A DNA stretch of 42,650 nt, from NCBI RefSeq assembly GCF_000185505.1, contig NZ_GL622359.1, positions 1,819,391 to 1,862,040 of the forward strand. Direction: 5' to 3'. The notes beneath the pieces are model-generated. The model saw nothing but the letters and a program-made list of their open reading frames with translations. It did not search any database and was not told the DNA's origin. Below are positions 25,084-32,970 of the stretch, in pieces. Position 1 is the first letter of the stretch, and every line of letters begins with the position of its first letter. The position numbers and the translations under genes are program-made. This DNA is from Pseudoramibacter alactolyticus ATCC 23263 (lineage in GTDB: Bacteria > Bacillota > Clostridia > Eubacteriales > Eubacteriaceae).

Positions 25084-25401
25084 TTGACATTGGATAAATT
25101 GGCAGATGAGATTATAGCGGGACGGCGTTTAAAAACGGCATCGGCCGCGCTCGAAAAAGAGGACGGAACGCCGAATCTTTTGCAGGCGGAGCTTGGAGAG
25201 GCGACGGCCGGTGCGGATCGGATTCGCAAGGCACTCTGTGGCGATAATGGGGATCTTTGTCCCATTGTCCACGGCAAGAGCGGAGGTTGCGGCGAGGATT
25301 GCAATTTCTGTGCGCAATTCCGTTATAATCACGCCGGAATTGACGAGCGTGGTTTTCCGGTGCCATGCTCGCCAATCTTGGGTTCTCACTCAGGTCTTTA
25401 A
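25084..25401 (+). pseudogene. bioB: Truncated biotin synthase (bioB remnant)
   Basis: Residues 1-86 match the start of biotin synthase: the radical SAM motif C69-x3-C73-x2-C76 in '[12 protein letters not shown]', preceded by 'HGKSG'. Full BioB proteins are about 320 residues. Here similarity stops at about 25341 and a 19-residue unrelated tail ends at 25401. Only 147 bp then remain before bioY, so roughly 215 residues are gone, including the barrel and the rest of the SAM site. The TTG start at 25084 follows GGGAGGG, and a TATAAT lies just upstream. The product cannot be active as a biotin synthase. Confidence 0.85.
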
Positions 25402-25500
25402 AACGGCGTGAGGCAACGCGGAGGCTCTGACCGATCGATTCAAAATAGACCGCAAAAGCCGATGCCGATAATGCAAAGCTCGAAGGCTCCATTGAATAAA
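25342..25500 (-). repeat. Degenerate dispersed repeat, copy B, at the bioB break
   Basis: Starts where bioB similarity ends. It resembles 8690-8880 (shared CGATTCAAAATA; related peptide strings on the minus strand). It may be the element whose insertion or recombination removed the 3' part of bioB. Confidence 0.4.
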
Positions 25501-25548
25501 TTGAATCAAGTGATGAAATGACATTTGGATATTTGAAAGGAAATTAAG

Positions 25549-26109
25549 ATGAAAATCACTGATAACACGAAAAATTTGACGTTTATCGCGCTGATGACGG
25601 CGTTCATCTGCATTCTTGGGCCATTATCCATTCCGATCGGGCCGGTTCCGGTTTCGCTGCAGAATTTTGCCATATACCTCGCGCTGTATATCGTGGGAAT
25701 GAAACGGGGAACGATCGCCTTTTTACTTTATATGCTTTTGGGGCTTGTGGGGCTTCCCGTCTTTGCGGGATTCACAGGCGGGCTTCAAAAGATTGTGGGG
25801 CCGACCGGGGGATACCTTGTAGGATTTATATTCATGACGGTTTTGGCAGGATGGGTTTTGGACAATTATTATCAAAATAGGATTCTATGCGTTGCGGGAA
25901 TGTTTTTAGCGACCTGTATTCCGTATCTTCTCGGAACATTATGGCTTTCACACAGTGCCGGGATGCGTCTGGCCTCGGCGTTCGCCGTCGGCGTGATGCC
26001 GTTCGTCTTGGAGGATTTGGCAAAGATGGTGGTTGCGGCCATCGTCGGCCCGCGGCTTAGAGAAAGATTGGACAAGGCCGGCGTCATCACGTACGCGAAG
26101 AAATCATAA
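25549..26109 (+). CDS. bioY: Biotin transporter substrate-binding protein BioY
   Basis: A 186-residue membrane protein of the BioY family (S component of an energy-coupling factor transporter for biotin). About six hydrophobic segments are seen. Signatures are 'GPVPVSLQNFA' and 'GPTGGYLVGF'. AAGGAA precedes the ATG. It follows the broken bioB, consistent with a switch from biotin synthesis to uptake. The EcfAAT module is not in the window. Confidence 0.93.
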   Translation: MKITDNTKNLTFIALMTAFICILGPLSIPIGPVPVSLQNFAIYLALYIVGMKRGTIAFLLYMLLGLVGLPVFAGFTGGLQKIVGPTGGYLVGFIFMTVLAGWVLDNYYQNRILCVAGMFLATCIPYLLGTLWLSHSAGMRLASAFAVGVMPFVLEDLAKMVVAAIVGPRLRERLDKAGVITYAKKS

Positions 26110-26449
26110 GCCGAAAAGGGCAGGCGTCGGCTGCCGCAGATTGACGCGATCGTTGCGTTGCCCGGAGATGAAGGGCGGGATATCGCCGATCCGGCACCTG
26201 GGATTATTCGCAAGCATTTATGATTTAGCGTATAAACAGCAGGGGCGCGCCGCCTCAGCAGCTTTATGGCGCGTATCGATCGGTTTGATTAAGCCTATTC
26301 AGATGTCGGGAGCCCGAGATCCGGATGGGTTATTTTTGTGTTGAAAAAAGTTATAAAAACCTATAAAATAATGGTAAAGTTATAAAAATAATAAAAACTT
26401 ATAAAAACTTTGGAAAGCTATAAAAGCTATATAAAGAAAGGAGCTTTAA
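26110..26449. other. 340-bp intergenic region ending in a repeat array
   Basis: No gene is supported. The left two thirds show nothing clear; the last 90 bp are the AT-rich periodic array described separately. Confidence 0.6.
26352..26437 (+). repeat. Iteron-like array of 19-bp direct repeats
   Basis: TATAAAA starts at 26362, 26381, 26400 and 26419, exactly 19 bp apart. Half-period copies lie at 26352 and 26428 (the latter TATATAA). The right part of each unit ends in a run close to AAAG(C/T). The array finishes 12 bases before the ATPase start codon and overlaps any promoter there. Confidence 0.75.
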
Positions 26450-27517
26450 ATGGCGGCTTATCAAAAAAATCCATTCACGTTGTCCTTCGGGCGCAAACCC
26501 GCCCATTATATTTCCCGGCTGAATCAGTCGCAGAAAATCATTGAGACCTTCACGCTGGCGCCGGTGACCGAGCAATTGTTTGTTATTACGGGAGTGCGCG
26601 GCTCCGGGAAGACGGTGCTGATGGCCGGCATTGCCAATGAATTGGATCGCAAAGATGAATGGATTGTCATTCGCCTCAGTCCGGATGAGGATGATCTTGT
26701 GACGACGCTGTGCGCCAATTTGTATCATCATCAAAAGGTGCATCAGACATTTTTAAAAGCCGACGTGGCCGTTCATGTCCTCGGCATCGGCGTGACCGTC
26801 GAAAATCAGTCGCCGGCCATGACCGCGCTCAACGCCATTGAGGAGATGCTGACGGCGATCGCGTCGCGTCATCAAAAGGTGCTCATCGCCATCGACGAAG
26901 TGACCAACACCAAACAGATCCGAAAACTGGCCAGCGCCTTTCAGCTGCTCATCGGAAACGAACAGCCGATCTTTTTATTAATGACCGGCTTATACGAAAA
27001 TATCAAAAATCTTCAGGATCAGAAAAATCTGACCTTTCTTTACCGGGCGCCGAAAATCTTTTTGGATCCGCTGGATCTCGGCGCCATCCGGGATGCCTAC
27101 CGCCGGGTTTTTAACATTGATGAAGCCACGGCGATCCAGATGGCGAAGATGACCAAGGGATATCCCTTTGCCTTTCAGGTGCTGGGGTATATCTGCTGGG
27201 AACTCGGGGAGATTGACATCCGCCGCCTGCCGGAGATTCGGTCGCGTTACGATCAGATTTTGAGCGAGGCCGTTTATAGTAAAATTTGGAGCGAACTTTC
27301 CAATGAAGACCGGAAGATTCTCCGCGCCATTGCGGAACAGGATGATGCCGACAACATCAAGGTGCAGGCCATCCGGCAGACCAGCGGGATGCCGTCTAAT
27401 AAATTTTCGGTTTATCGCCAAAGACTTAAAGAGAGGGGCCTTTTGGATACCCGCCAATATGGCTATGTGTCGCTGTCCCTGCCGCGCTTTGCCGCTTTTG
27501 TGAAAGTGAATGCATAA
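26450..27517 (+). CDS. AAA ATPase with C-terminal winged-helix-like region
   Basis: A 355-residue P-loop ATPase. Walker A is 'GVRGSGKT' (residues 48-55) and Walker B 'VLIAIDEV' (D149, E150). A helical lid is followed by a C-terminal region (about 275-350) that looks like a winged helix ('SGMPSNKFSVYRQRLKERGLLDT'). The layout resembles Orc1/Cdc6-like and STAND-type ATP-binding proteins found singly in Bacillota, whose functions are mostly unknown. AAAGGAG precedes the ATG. The repeat array directly in front suggests that the protein binds it, for autoregulation or for a replication-like role. No partner gene is evident. Confidence 0.8.
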   Translation: MAAYQKNPFTLSFGRKPAHYISRLNQSQKIIETFTLAPVTEQLFVITGVRGSGKTVLMAGIANELDRKDEWIVIRLSPDEDDLVTTLCANLYHHQKVHQTFLKADVAVHVLGIGVTVENQSPAMTALNAIEEMLTAIASRHQKVLIAIDEVTNTKQIRKLASAFQLLIGNEQPIFLLMTGLYENIKNLQDQKNLTFLYRAPKIFLDPLDLGAIRDAYRRVFNIDEATAIQMAKMTKGYPFAFQVLGYICWELGEIDIRRLPEIRSRYDQILSEAVYSKIWSELSNEDRKILRAIAEQDDADNIKVQAIRQTSGMPSNKFSVYRQRLKERGLLDTRQYGYVSLSLPRFAAFVKVNA

Positions 27518-27691
27518 TATCAAAAAATACCAGGGCCGCTTTTGAAATGGCGGCTGGCGCAGTTGATCAATGCGATCGATCATTATTTGCCTTATGAGTG
27601 GTGACAGGAAGGAAATTTATCATAAATCGTCATCATAACTATATAAACAAAATATCAAAAATATTAAAATGAACTTAAATTCAAAACGAAA

Positions 27692-27718
27692 TTAGCACTC
27701 ATCTCTTGACACTGCTAA
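27692..27718. promoter_or_regulatory. CIRCE-like element (HrcA operator)
   Basis: TTAGCACTC, 9 nt, CACTGCTAA. The left arm is identical to the CIRCE consensus; the right arm matches GAGTGCTAA at seven of nine positions. It overlaps the -35 box of the hsp20 promoter. Confidence 0.8.
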
Positions 27719-27734
27719 TAAAACGATCTATAAT
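27706..27734 (+). promoter_or_regulatory. Consensus sigma-A promoter of hsp20
   Basis: TTGACA, 17 bp, TATAAT: a perfect consensus promoter, held in check by the overlapping CIRCE-like site. Confidence 0.9.
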
Positions 27735-27798
27735 GATTTTGCAATCAGGAAAGAAGTCCTGAAGGCCAATGCGATAACACCATTCTAAAGGAGGTTTG

Positions 27799-28230
27799 AT
27801 GACCATGTTACCGACAATTTTTGGTGAAAATATTTTTGATAATCTGATGAACACATTTGATCGTGACTTTTTCAGCCACTGGGATTCATCGAAGCTCATG
27901 AGAACGGACGTTAAGGAAAATGATGACAGCTATGAACTGAAGGTGAATCTGCCGGGCCTTAAAAAAGAAGATGTTCGCATCGAATTGAATCAGGATTATC
28001 TGACGATTTCCGCCAAGGCTCAAAATGCCAACGACGAAAAGGACGACAGCGGCAAGTACGTTCGCAGAGAACGCTACTATGGCAGTTATCAGCGTCAGTT
28101 TTATTTGGGCGAAGGGGTCAAACAGGAAGATATCCACGCCAGCATGGCCGATGGGGTTTTGACCCTGACCATTCCGAAAGTGGATCAACAGCAGGTCGAA
28201 ACCGCTCATAGGATCGAGATTGAAGGCTGA
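27799..28230 (+). CDS. Hsp20/alpha-crystallin small heat-shock protein
   Basis: A 143-residue ATP-independent chaperone. The alpha-crystallin domain spans about residues 33-135: 'DVKENDDSYELKVNLPGL', 'GSYQRQFYL' and the final 'GVLTLTIPK' strand. A short C-terminal extension ends 'HRIEIEG' and contains the I-x-I motif. AGGAGG lies four bases before this ATG and ten before the ATG at 27805, so either may be used. It is monocistronic with its own promoter and terminator. The CIRCE-like site implies HrcA control. Confidence 0.95.
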   Translation: MTMLPTIFGENIFDNLMNTFDRDFFSHWDSSKLMRTDVKENDDSYELKVNLPGLKKEDVRIELNQDYLTISAKAQNANDEKDDSGKYVRRERYYGSYQRQFYLGEGVKQEDIHASMADGVLTLTIPKVDQQQVETAHRIEIEG

Positions 28231-28254
28231 GTTCTTTTTTCCTCTTCTTCACGG

Positions 28255-28287
28255 AAAAATCCCAACGCAATCGTGTTGGGATTTTTT
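28255..28287 (+). terminator. Terminator of hsp20
   Basis: A 12-bp stem AAAAATCCCAAC/GTTGGGATTTTT with an 8-nt loop and T tail. Confidence 0.93.
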
Positions 28288-28380
28288 ATTTGGCGGCCGC
28301 GGCGGCATGCGAATGACAAAAAATATTCGCGCGCCGAAAAAATAACATTGGTTGAAAATTTTTCAAAAAAGAGGATATTT

Positions 28381-28394
28381 TTGATTTAAATCAA
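28381..28394. promoter_or_regulatory. CRP/FNR-type activator site
   Basis: TTGATTTAAATCAA is a perfect match to the FNR consensus TTGAT-N4-ATCAA. Its centre is 41.5 bp before the start predicted from the -10 box at 28417-28422, the exact class II activation position. Confidence 0.75.
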
Positions 28395-28416
28395 AGAAGA
28401 AGTAGTTTGATAGATT

Positions 28417-28422
28417 TATACT
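28417..28422 (+). promoter_or_regulatory. -10 box of the 47-codon gene
   Basis: TATACT, with predicted start at about 28429. The -35 position is covered by the CRP/FNR-type site, as usual for class II activated promoters. Confidence 0.6.
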
Positions 28423-28513
28423 GCAGATAGCATTAAATAAGGATTCGTTGACCGCTTGAATCGGCAACCGTATCCGGGCGATCAACCTTAGCATTCAGAA
28501 AGAAGGTAACACA

Positions 28514-28657
28514 ATGACTTGCAAAGGTGCAGAACTCAAACGTCTATATCGGAAACCGACCCGTGTGCGCGAAATGCTGGGTGCAGCTGAAAATTTAAAG
28601 CGGCTGAATCGTGATCCGAAAAATGTTTGGATCCTCGGTCGTCGAATTAGTGACTGA
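28514..28657 (+). CDS. Small basic 47-residue protein, unknown
   Basis: An open frame starting ATG at 28514 with GAAGG seven bases upstream and ending TGA at 28657. The product is rich in Arg, Lys and Leu ('GAELKRLYRKP', 'AAENLKRLNRDP') and ends 'ILGRRISD'; it has no membrane segment. I do not recognise a family. It is bracketed by its own class II CRP/FNR-type promoter and a strong hairpin terminator, a good sign that it is a real transcription unit. It could also be a regulatory RNA with an incidental frame. Confidence 0.6.
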   Translation: MTCKGAELKRLYRKPTRVREMLGAAENLKRLNRDPKNVWILGRRISD

Positions 28658-28682
28658 TGAAATAGTCCTCCATGCACACCAT

Positions 28683-28720
28683 ACACTCAAAAAGACCGCG
28701 AAAGCGGTCTTTTTGAGTGT
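28683..28720. terminator. Strong bidirectional terminator
   Basis: A perfect 17-bp stem with a GAAA tetraloop. Its arms contain five A and five T, so it can end both the plus-strand 47-codon unit and the minus-strand kinase/regulator operon. Confidence 0.9.
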
Positions 28721-28751
28721 GATTGAAATTTGATGATAACCCCCTGTCCGG

Positions 28752-29816
28752 TCACGCATCCCGGCTCTGAGCTTCTTTTTTACGGAATTTCCGGCGGAAG
28801 GCCGTCAGGGTCATGCCGACGTTTTTCTTGAAAACTTTGCTGAAATAATTGGGCTCGTGATAGGAAAGGTCCAGTGCGATGTTGATGATAGGAATATCGG
28901 TGTTGATGAGCATGTCCTTGGCGATTTCGATTTTCTGATTGGTCAAGTAGGTCACGAAGTTCATGCCCGTTTCCTTCTTGAAGATCTTGGAAAGATAATA
29001 GGAGCTCATGTTGGCGTATTCGCCGACCTGCTCGAGGGAAACGTCGTTTTGGGCGTTGCGGTCGATGTAATTGAGAATATCGTCGATGGTGTTTTTGTGT
29101 TCCGGGCTGTTTTCCGTCATCTTGTCAAAAATCTTGTCGATGGCCTTCATGATCTCAATTTTCAGATCGTAGCGGTTTTGGTAGCTTTGCACAAAATGCT
29201 GGTGGCCGGTACCGCCGCTGAGGGGCGAAATGATGTCGTAATCACAGCTGTCCTTGGCGATGCGGTCCAGCTCGTTCATAAAGTGGCGGATTTCGTCCTG
29301 CACCGAAAGCAAGTCGTAGCCATAGTGATTGTAAAGCAGATCCAGATAAGCTGTCAGCGCCTGGCGGCATCGGGCATATTTTTGGTGGACGACGGTGTAA
29401 ATCACTTCGTTGAGTTTTTCGTCGATGGCACTGCGGGTATTGGCCTGTAGGGCCTTGATGGCCTGGTTAATGGATTCGAGCAGCTGCTCGGCGCGGATGG
29501 GCTTGAGCAGCAAATCGTCAACCTTGGCCTTGATGGCCTGATGGGCAAAATCAAACTCGTTGAAGGCGGTGATGAGAATCACTTTTTTGGCGGGATCGGC
29601 TTTTTTTACCCGGCGCAGCACCTCAATGCCGTTGATCTCCGGAATATTGATATCCATTAAAATGATCTGCGGATTGGTCTCCGCGATGCCCTCGAGGGCG
29701 ACTTTCCCGGAGGAAGCCGAGCCGACGATTTCCACATCGGGCGCTTGGTTGTCTAAGATCATTTTAAGGGCTTCTCGTTCAAGGTGTTCGTCCTCGACGA
29801 TATAAACTTTATACAT
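28752..29816 (-). CDS. AraC-type response regulator (YesN-like)
   Basis: A 354-residue response regulator. The receiver domain (1-120) has E8, D9, phosphoacceptor D55, T83 and K105. A linker region leads to the C-terminal AraC helix-turn-helix pair (about 250-345, ending 'GMTLTAFRRKFRKK'). The ATG at 29816 follows GAGG. The ribosome-binding site overlaps the stop codon of the kinase gene, eight bases upstream, so the two are translationally coupled. It is the partner of the PocR kinase at 29824-31101. Targets are not shown by the sequence; GRE promoters with a -10 but no -35 are candidates. Confidence 0.92.
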   Translation of the reverse strand: MYKVYIVEDEHLEREALKMILDNQAPDVEIVGSASSGKVALEGIAETNPQIILMDINIPEINGIEVLRRVKKADPAKKVILITAFNEFDFAHQAIKAKVDDLLLKPIRAEQLLESINQAIKALQANTRSAIDEKLNEVIYTVVHQKYARCRQALTAYLDLLYNHYGYDLLSVQDEIRHFMNELDRIAKDSCDYDIISPLSGGTGHQHFVQSYQNRYDLKIEIMKAIDKIFDKMTENSPEHKNTIDDILNYIDRNAQNDVSLEQVGEYANMSSYYLSKIFKKETGMNFVTYLTNQKIEIAKDMLINTDIPIINIALDLSYHEPNYFSKVFKKNVGMTLTAFRRKFRKKEAQSRDA

Positions 29817-29823
29817 GGTTACC

Positions 29824-31101
29824 TCATTTCTTTGGTGCTGTTCCCGGCATGCGCTTCTGGGGAATGGTGATGATAACATCCGTGCCGGACGTGATGTTTT
29901 TATTGAAAGTGACACCGTAATCGGGGCCGTAATAATATTTCAGGCGTTTGTTGGTGTTACGGATGCCGATGCCCATGCCCTTTTTGCTCTCGATGTGGCG
30001 CTCTTCGTCGAGGAGCTCATCGATGCGCTCGCTGGCGATGCCGACGCCGTTGTCGATGACGTGAATTTCCACATCGTTGCCGGACAGATGAGCGCTGACG
30101 CTGATATGGGCGCCGTTTTCCCGGGCTTCTACCGCGTATTTAATGGCATTTTCGACAAAGGGCTGAATGGACATGAAAGGACAGAGCACCGTTTTGAGTT
30201 CCTTACTGATGTCGAAGTCGTAGGTCAAGCGGTCGCCCTGGCGCACCTTTTGGATGTGCAGATAGTTGCGTACATGGCGGATTTCCTCCTGGAGGGTGAC
30301 AAAATCGTTTTCATCCCGGCGCATGGTGTAACGCAGCAAATCGGAGAAACGATAGACCATATCCTGGGTTTGGTTCGCCCCTTCGATCATGGCCAGACGG
30401 CCGATGGTATTGAGCACGTTAAAAAAGAAATGGGGGTTGATCTGGGCCTGCAGCGCCTTGAGGTTGGCCTTTTGCAAAGCGCTTTCCATGTCGCTGCGAC
30501 GGTTGATTTCCTCCATAAGTTCCATGTTGGCTTCGTTAAGTTCCCGCTGCATGACGACGATCAGTTGGCGCTCTACCAGGTAATTGGCAATGGTAAAGAG
30601 CAGATCGGCGGCGGCCTGCACCCGCTCAAGGGTGGTCATGGTCACCTGGCTGCGCATGCGGGCAAGATCCTGCCGGCCGTAAAGGTTGGTGAGCTTGCCG
30701 GGAGAGCCCATGGGCAATTTGGCCATTTCCTCTTTGGGAATCTGCACCTGTCCGGCGAGGATGGCGCCGATGTAGTTGCCTTTGGCCATGATGGGCACGG
30801 CCATGTCCACCAGACCGCCGTGACAGACATAGATGGCCGGCTTGCCGGTGCGCACCGATTCGATCCCGCCGTCGGCGTCAGAGCGCATGCAGTGTTCGTA
30901 GCATTCTGGAATTTTGCGGATATTGGTGCAAAAGTCCGTAAAATTGCTGTACTCCAAAACGGGGTTGCCTTTGTAGTCGACGATGATCGCGGCCACACCG
31001 GTCGCCGCCGAAAAGGCGTCCTGAATTTTTTGAAGCACCTCCATATCAAAAACATCTGAAATGCTCAAAATGGAAGAAGATTTGGTTTGCGTCTTCGCCA
31101 T
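29824..31101 (-). CDS. PocR-domain LytS-type sensor histidine kinase (intact)
   Basis: A 425-residue cytoplasmic sensor kinase without membrane segments. The PocR domain spans about residues 15-120 with C58, C67, C71 and C93-H94. A coiled linker is followed by a LytS-type kinase: phosphoacceptor H224 in 'INPHFFFN', Asn box 'PFVENA' (N318) and G1 box 'DNGVG' (D350-G354), then a 'GMGIG' G2 box. All catalytic elements are present. It is predicted to sense a small organic molecule (diol- or hydrocarbon-like by PocR family inference) and phosphorylate the downstream AraC-type regulator. AGGAG precedes the ATG. Confidence 0.93.
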   Translation of the reverse strand: MAKTQTKSSSILSISDVFDMEVLQKIQDAFSAATGVAAIIVDYKGNPVLEYSNFTDFCTNIRKIPECYEHCMRSDADGGIESVRTGKPAIYVCHGGLVDMAVPIMAKGNYIGAILAGQVQIPKEEMAKLPMGSPGKLTNLYGRQDLARMRSQVTMTTLERVQAAADLLFTIANYLVERQLIVVMQRELNEANMELMEEINRRSDMESALQKANLKALQAQINPHFFFNVLNTIGRLAMIEGANQTQDMVYRFSDLLRYTMRRDENDFVTLQEEIRHVRNYLHIQKVRQGDRLTYDFDISKELKTVLCPFMSIQPFVENAIKYAVEARENGAHISVSAHLSGNDVEIHVIDNGVGIASERIDELLDEERHIESKKGMGIGIRNTNKRLKYYYGPDYGVTFNKNITSGTDVIITIPQKRMPGTAPKK

Positions 31102-31466
31102 GGATGATAACGTCTCCTACTTTTAATCTCAATTCATTATAGCACAGTCGACAAAAAATTCCAGTTGCTCAGTAAAAAACAGACAAAAAATTGGCAAAAT
31201 TCTATCAATTCCTGTAAAAATTTTAAATGAATGGTAAAAAATTAAGGTTTTAAAAGCCAAAAATTATCTTTAGGGATAAAATCGGTGGGAAAAATGTAAA
31301 AACAGCGGCGCGTTTGAAATTCACTGGCCGACGGTTTGGAATCTGCATCTTTGAAGAGGGCGCACGTGATAAAATAAAATCACACGGCGATCGGCAGCCG
31401 ATCATTGGTTAAAGCAAGACAAAAAGCGCGACCGATAACGCTGCCGCGCAGGGAAAGGGGGAGACC
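31102..31466. other. Divergent intergenic region between the PocR kinase and cupin operons
   Basis: 365 bases with no gene. It contains the kinase -10 box at 31136-31141 and an inverted repeat GTGAT-N8-ATCAC at 31366-31383 about 85 bases before the cupin gene. The rest is AT-rich and shows nothing distinct. Confidence 0.55.
31136..31141 (-). promoter_or_regulatory. -10 box of the PocR kinase operon
   Basis: TATAAT on the minus strand, 34 bases before the ATG, with no recognisable -35. Confidence 0.5.
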
Positions 31467-31826
31467 ATGATTCGAAAGACACAGCGGGAGGCGGTGACCG
31501 GCCTGGCCGGCGGCAAGGGCACGATTTATATCGATCACATCGCGAGCGAGCGGGAGCTCATGGGTCACGCGAAGATGTATGCCCGGGTGACGCTGCCGCC
31601 GGGAACGTCCATCGGCGTCCATACCCATACCGGTGAAACAGAGCCTTATTTTATCGTGGAGGGCGTCGGCGACTTTACCGATAACGACGGATCGGTAACG
31701 CCGGTGGTGCCCGGGGACTGCTGCGTGATCGTGCCGGGGCAGTGCCACGGCATCGCTAATCCTTATAACGGAAATCTGGTATTCATGGCGCTGATTTATT
31801 ACGATGATCAGCCGAGGCAGGTGTGA
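31467..31826 (+). CDS. Cupin-domain protein
   Basis: A 119-residue single-domain cupin. Metal-binding motif 1 appears as 'HTHTGETEPYFIVEG' (about residues 52-66) and motif 2 as 'PGQCHGIANP' (about 90-99). This could be a small isomerase, a dioxygenase-like protein or a sensor; the substrate is unknown. It is first in a four-gene run with a flavin reductase-like protein, a DJ-1/PfpI protein and a 60-residue protein. A GGGGGAG ribosome-binding site precedes it. Confidence 0.85.
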   Translation: MIRKTQREAVTGLAGGKGTIYIDHIASERELMGHAKMYARVTLPPGTSIGVHTHTGETEPYFIVEGVGDFTDNDGSVTPVVPGDCCVIVPGQCHGIANPYNGNLVFMALIYYDDQPRQV

Positions 31827-31827
31827 G

Positions 31828-32358
31828 ATGCGGCATTCTCAGGATTTTAAAGCGCTGAAGATCAATCCGTTTAAATTGTTTGACGAAGATTGGGGATTGG
31901 TGACGGCAGGCACGCCGGCAGATTTCAACACCATGACCATCGGCTGGGGGACCATGGGTTCCATCTGGGGCAAGCCCGGCCAGACCAGGCCTGTCGTCAC
32001 GGTATATGTGAAGCCCGTCCGGCACACCTTCGGCTATCTCAACGCGAACGAGATGTTCACGGTTAGCTTTTTTGATGCGGCGTATCACAGGGATCTGATG
32101 ACCCTCGGCACCCTCAGCGGCCGGGACGGCGACAAGGTGGCGGCGACGCAGCTCACGCCGGAGGCGGTGAATCTGCCGGCCGGCGGCCGGACGGTAACGT
32201 TCCGGGAAGCGAAGCTGACCCTGGTGTGCCAAAAGTTGTACGCCCAGGATTTAGATATCAACCGCATTCCCGTCGACGTGGTCGCGGGGTTTTATGCGGA
32301 GGAAGCGCCCCACCGTCAATACATCGGTCAGGTGACGGATATGCTGATGCCGGATTGA
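31828..32358 (+). CDS. Flavin reductase-like FMN-binding protein
   Basis: A 176-residue protein of the flavin reductase-like (split-barrel, DIM6/NTAB) family. Typical features are '[17 protein letters not shown]' near residues 29-45 and 'YVKPVRHTF' near 61-69. Such proteins bind FMN and reduce it or act as flavoenzymes. The start at 31828 lies one base after the cupin stop, with AGG-rich sequence upstream; the ATG at 31804 would overlap the cupin gene. The substrate is unknown. Confidence 0.83.
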   Translation: MRHSQDFKALKINPFKLFDEDWGLVTAGTPADFNTMTIGWGTMGSIWGKPGQTRPVVTVYVKPVRHTFGYLNANEMFTVSFFDAAYHRDLMTLGTLSGRDGDKVAATQLTPEAVNLPAGGRTVTFREAKLTLVCQKLYAQDLDINRIPVDVVAGFYAEEAPHRQYIGQVTDMLMPD

Positions 32359-32381
32359 GGACAGCCGATAAGGAAGGGAAA

Positions 32382-32945
32382 ATGAAAAAAATTTTAATGA
32401 TCGCCGGCGATTTTGCCGAGGATTACGAAGTGATGGTGCCCTATCAGGCGCTGAGCGTCTGCGGTTTTGCGGTGGACGTGGTCTGTCCGGACAAAAAAGC
32501 GGGGGAAACCATAAAAACGGCGATCCACGATTTTCTCGGCGATCAGACTTATGTGGAGATGCCCGGGCATCGGTTTGCGTTGAACAAAGATTTCGAGGCG
32601 GTGCGCTGCGCTGATTATGACGGGCTCTATCTCACCGGCGGCCGCGCGCCGGAGTATCTGCGTCTGGATGCGCGGGTGATTGAGATTGTCCGGACGTTCA
32701 TGGTGCATAATCTGCCGGTGGCGGCCATTTGCCACGGCATTCAGATTTTGACGGCCGCTGACGTTCTTGACGGGCGCAGGCTCACGGCCTACCCGGCGGT
32801 GGCGCCGGAGATCGTCCTGGCCGGCGGCACCTATATTGAGGCAGCGGCAGATGAGGCCGTGACCGACGGCAATTTGGTGACATCGCCGGCCTGGCCGGGC
32901 AATACGGCGATTTTAAAAGCTTTTATTGCAAAATTCGGCGCGTGA
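32382..32945 (+). CDS. DJ-1/PfpI family protein
   Basis: A 187-residue class I glutamine amidotransferase-like protein. The nucleophile elbow is '[10 protein letters not shown]' with C117 and H118, and 'TGGRAPEYL' lies near residue 85. Family activities include glyoxalase/deglycase, protease and chaperone functions, so the exact role is open. AAGGAAGGG precedes the ATG at 32382. In an operon with cupin and flavin reductase genes it may help against reactive aldehydes, which would suit a diol-dehydratase locus (inference). Confidence 0.88.
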   Translation: MKKILMIAGDFAEDYEVMVPYQALSVCGFAVDVVCPDKKAGETIKTAIHDFLGDQTYVEMPGHRFALNKDFEAVRCADYDGLYLTGGRAPEYLRLDARVIEIVRTFMVHNLPVAAICHGIQILTAADVLDGRRLTAYPAVAPEIVLAGGTYIEAAADEAVTDGNLVTSPAWPGNTAILKAFIAKFGA

Positions 32946-32970
32946 GCGAGGCGGAAAGAGAGGAAGGCCG

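Noticed and set aside
26340-26440. CRISPR array
   Set aside because: The repeats are 19-bp periodic, AT-rich and have no unique spacers; no cas gene is nearby.
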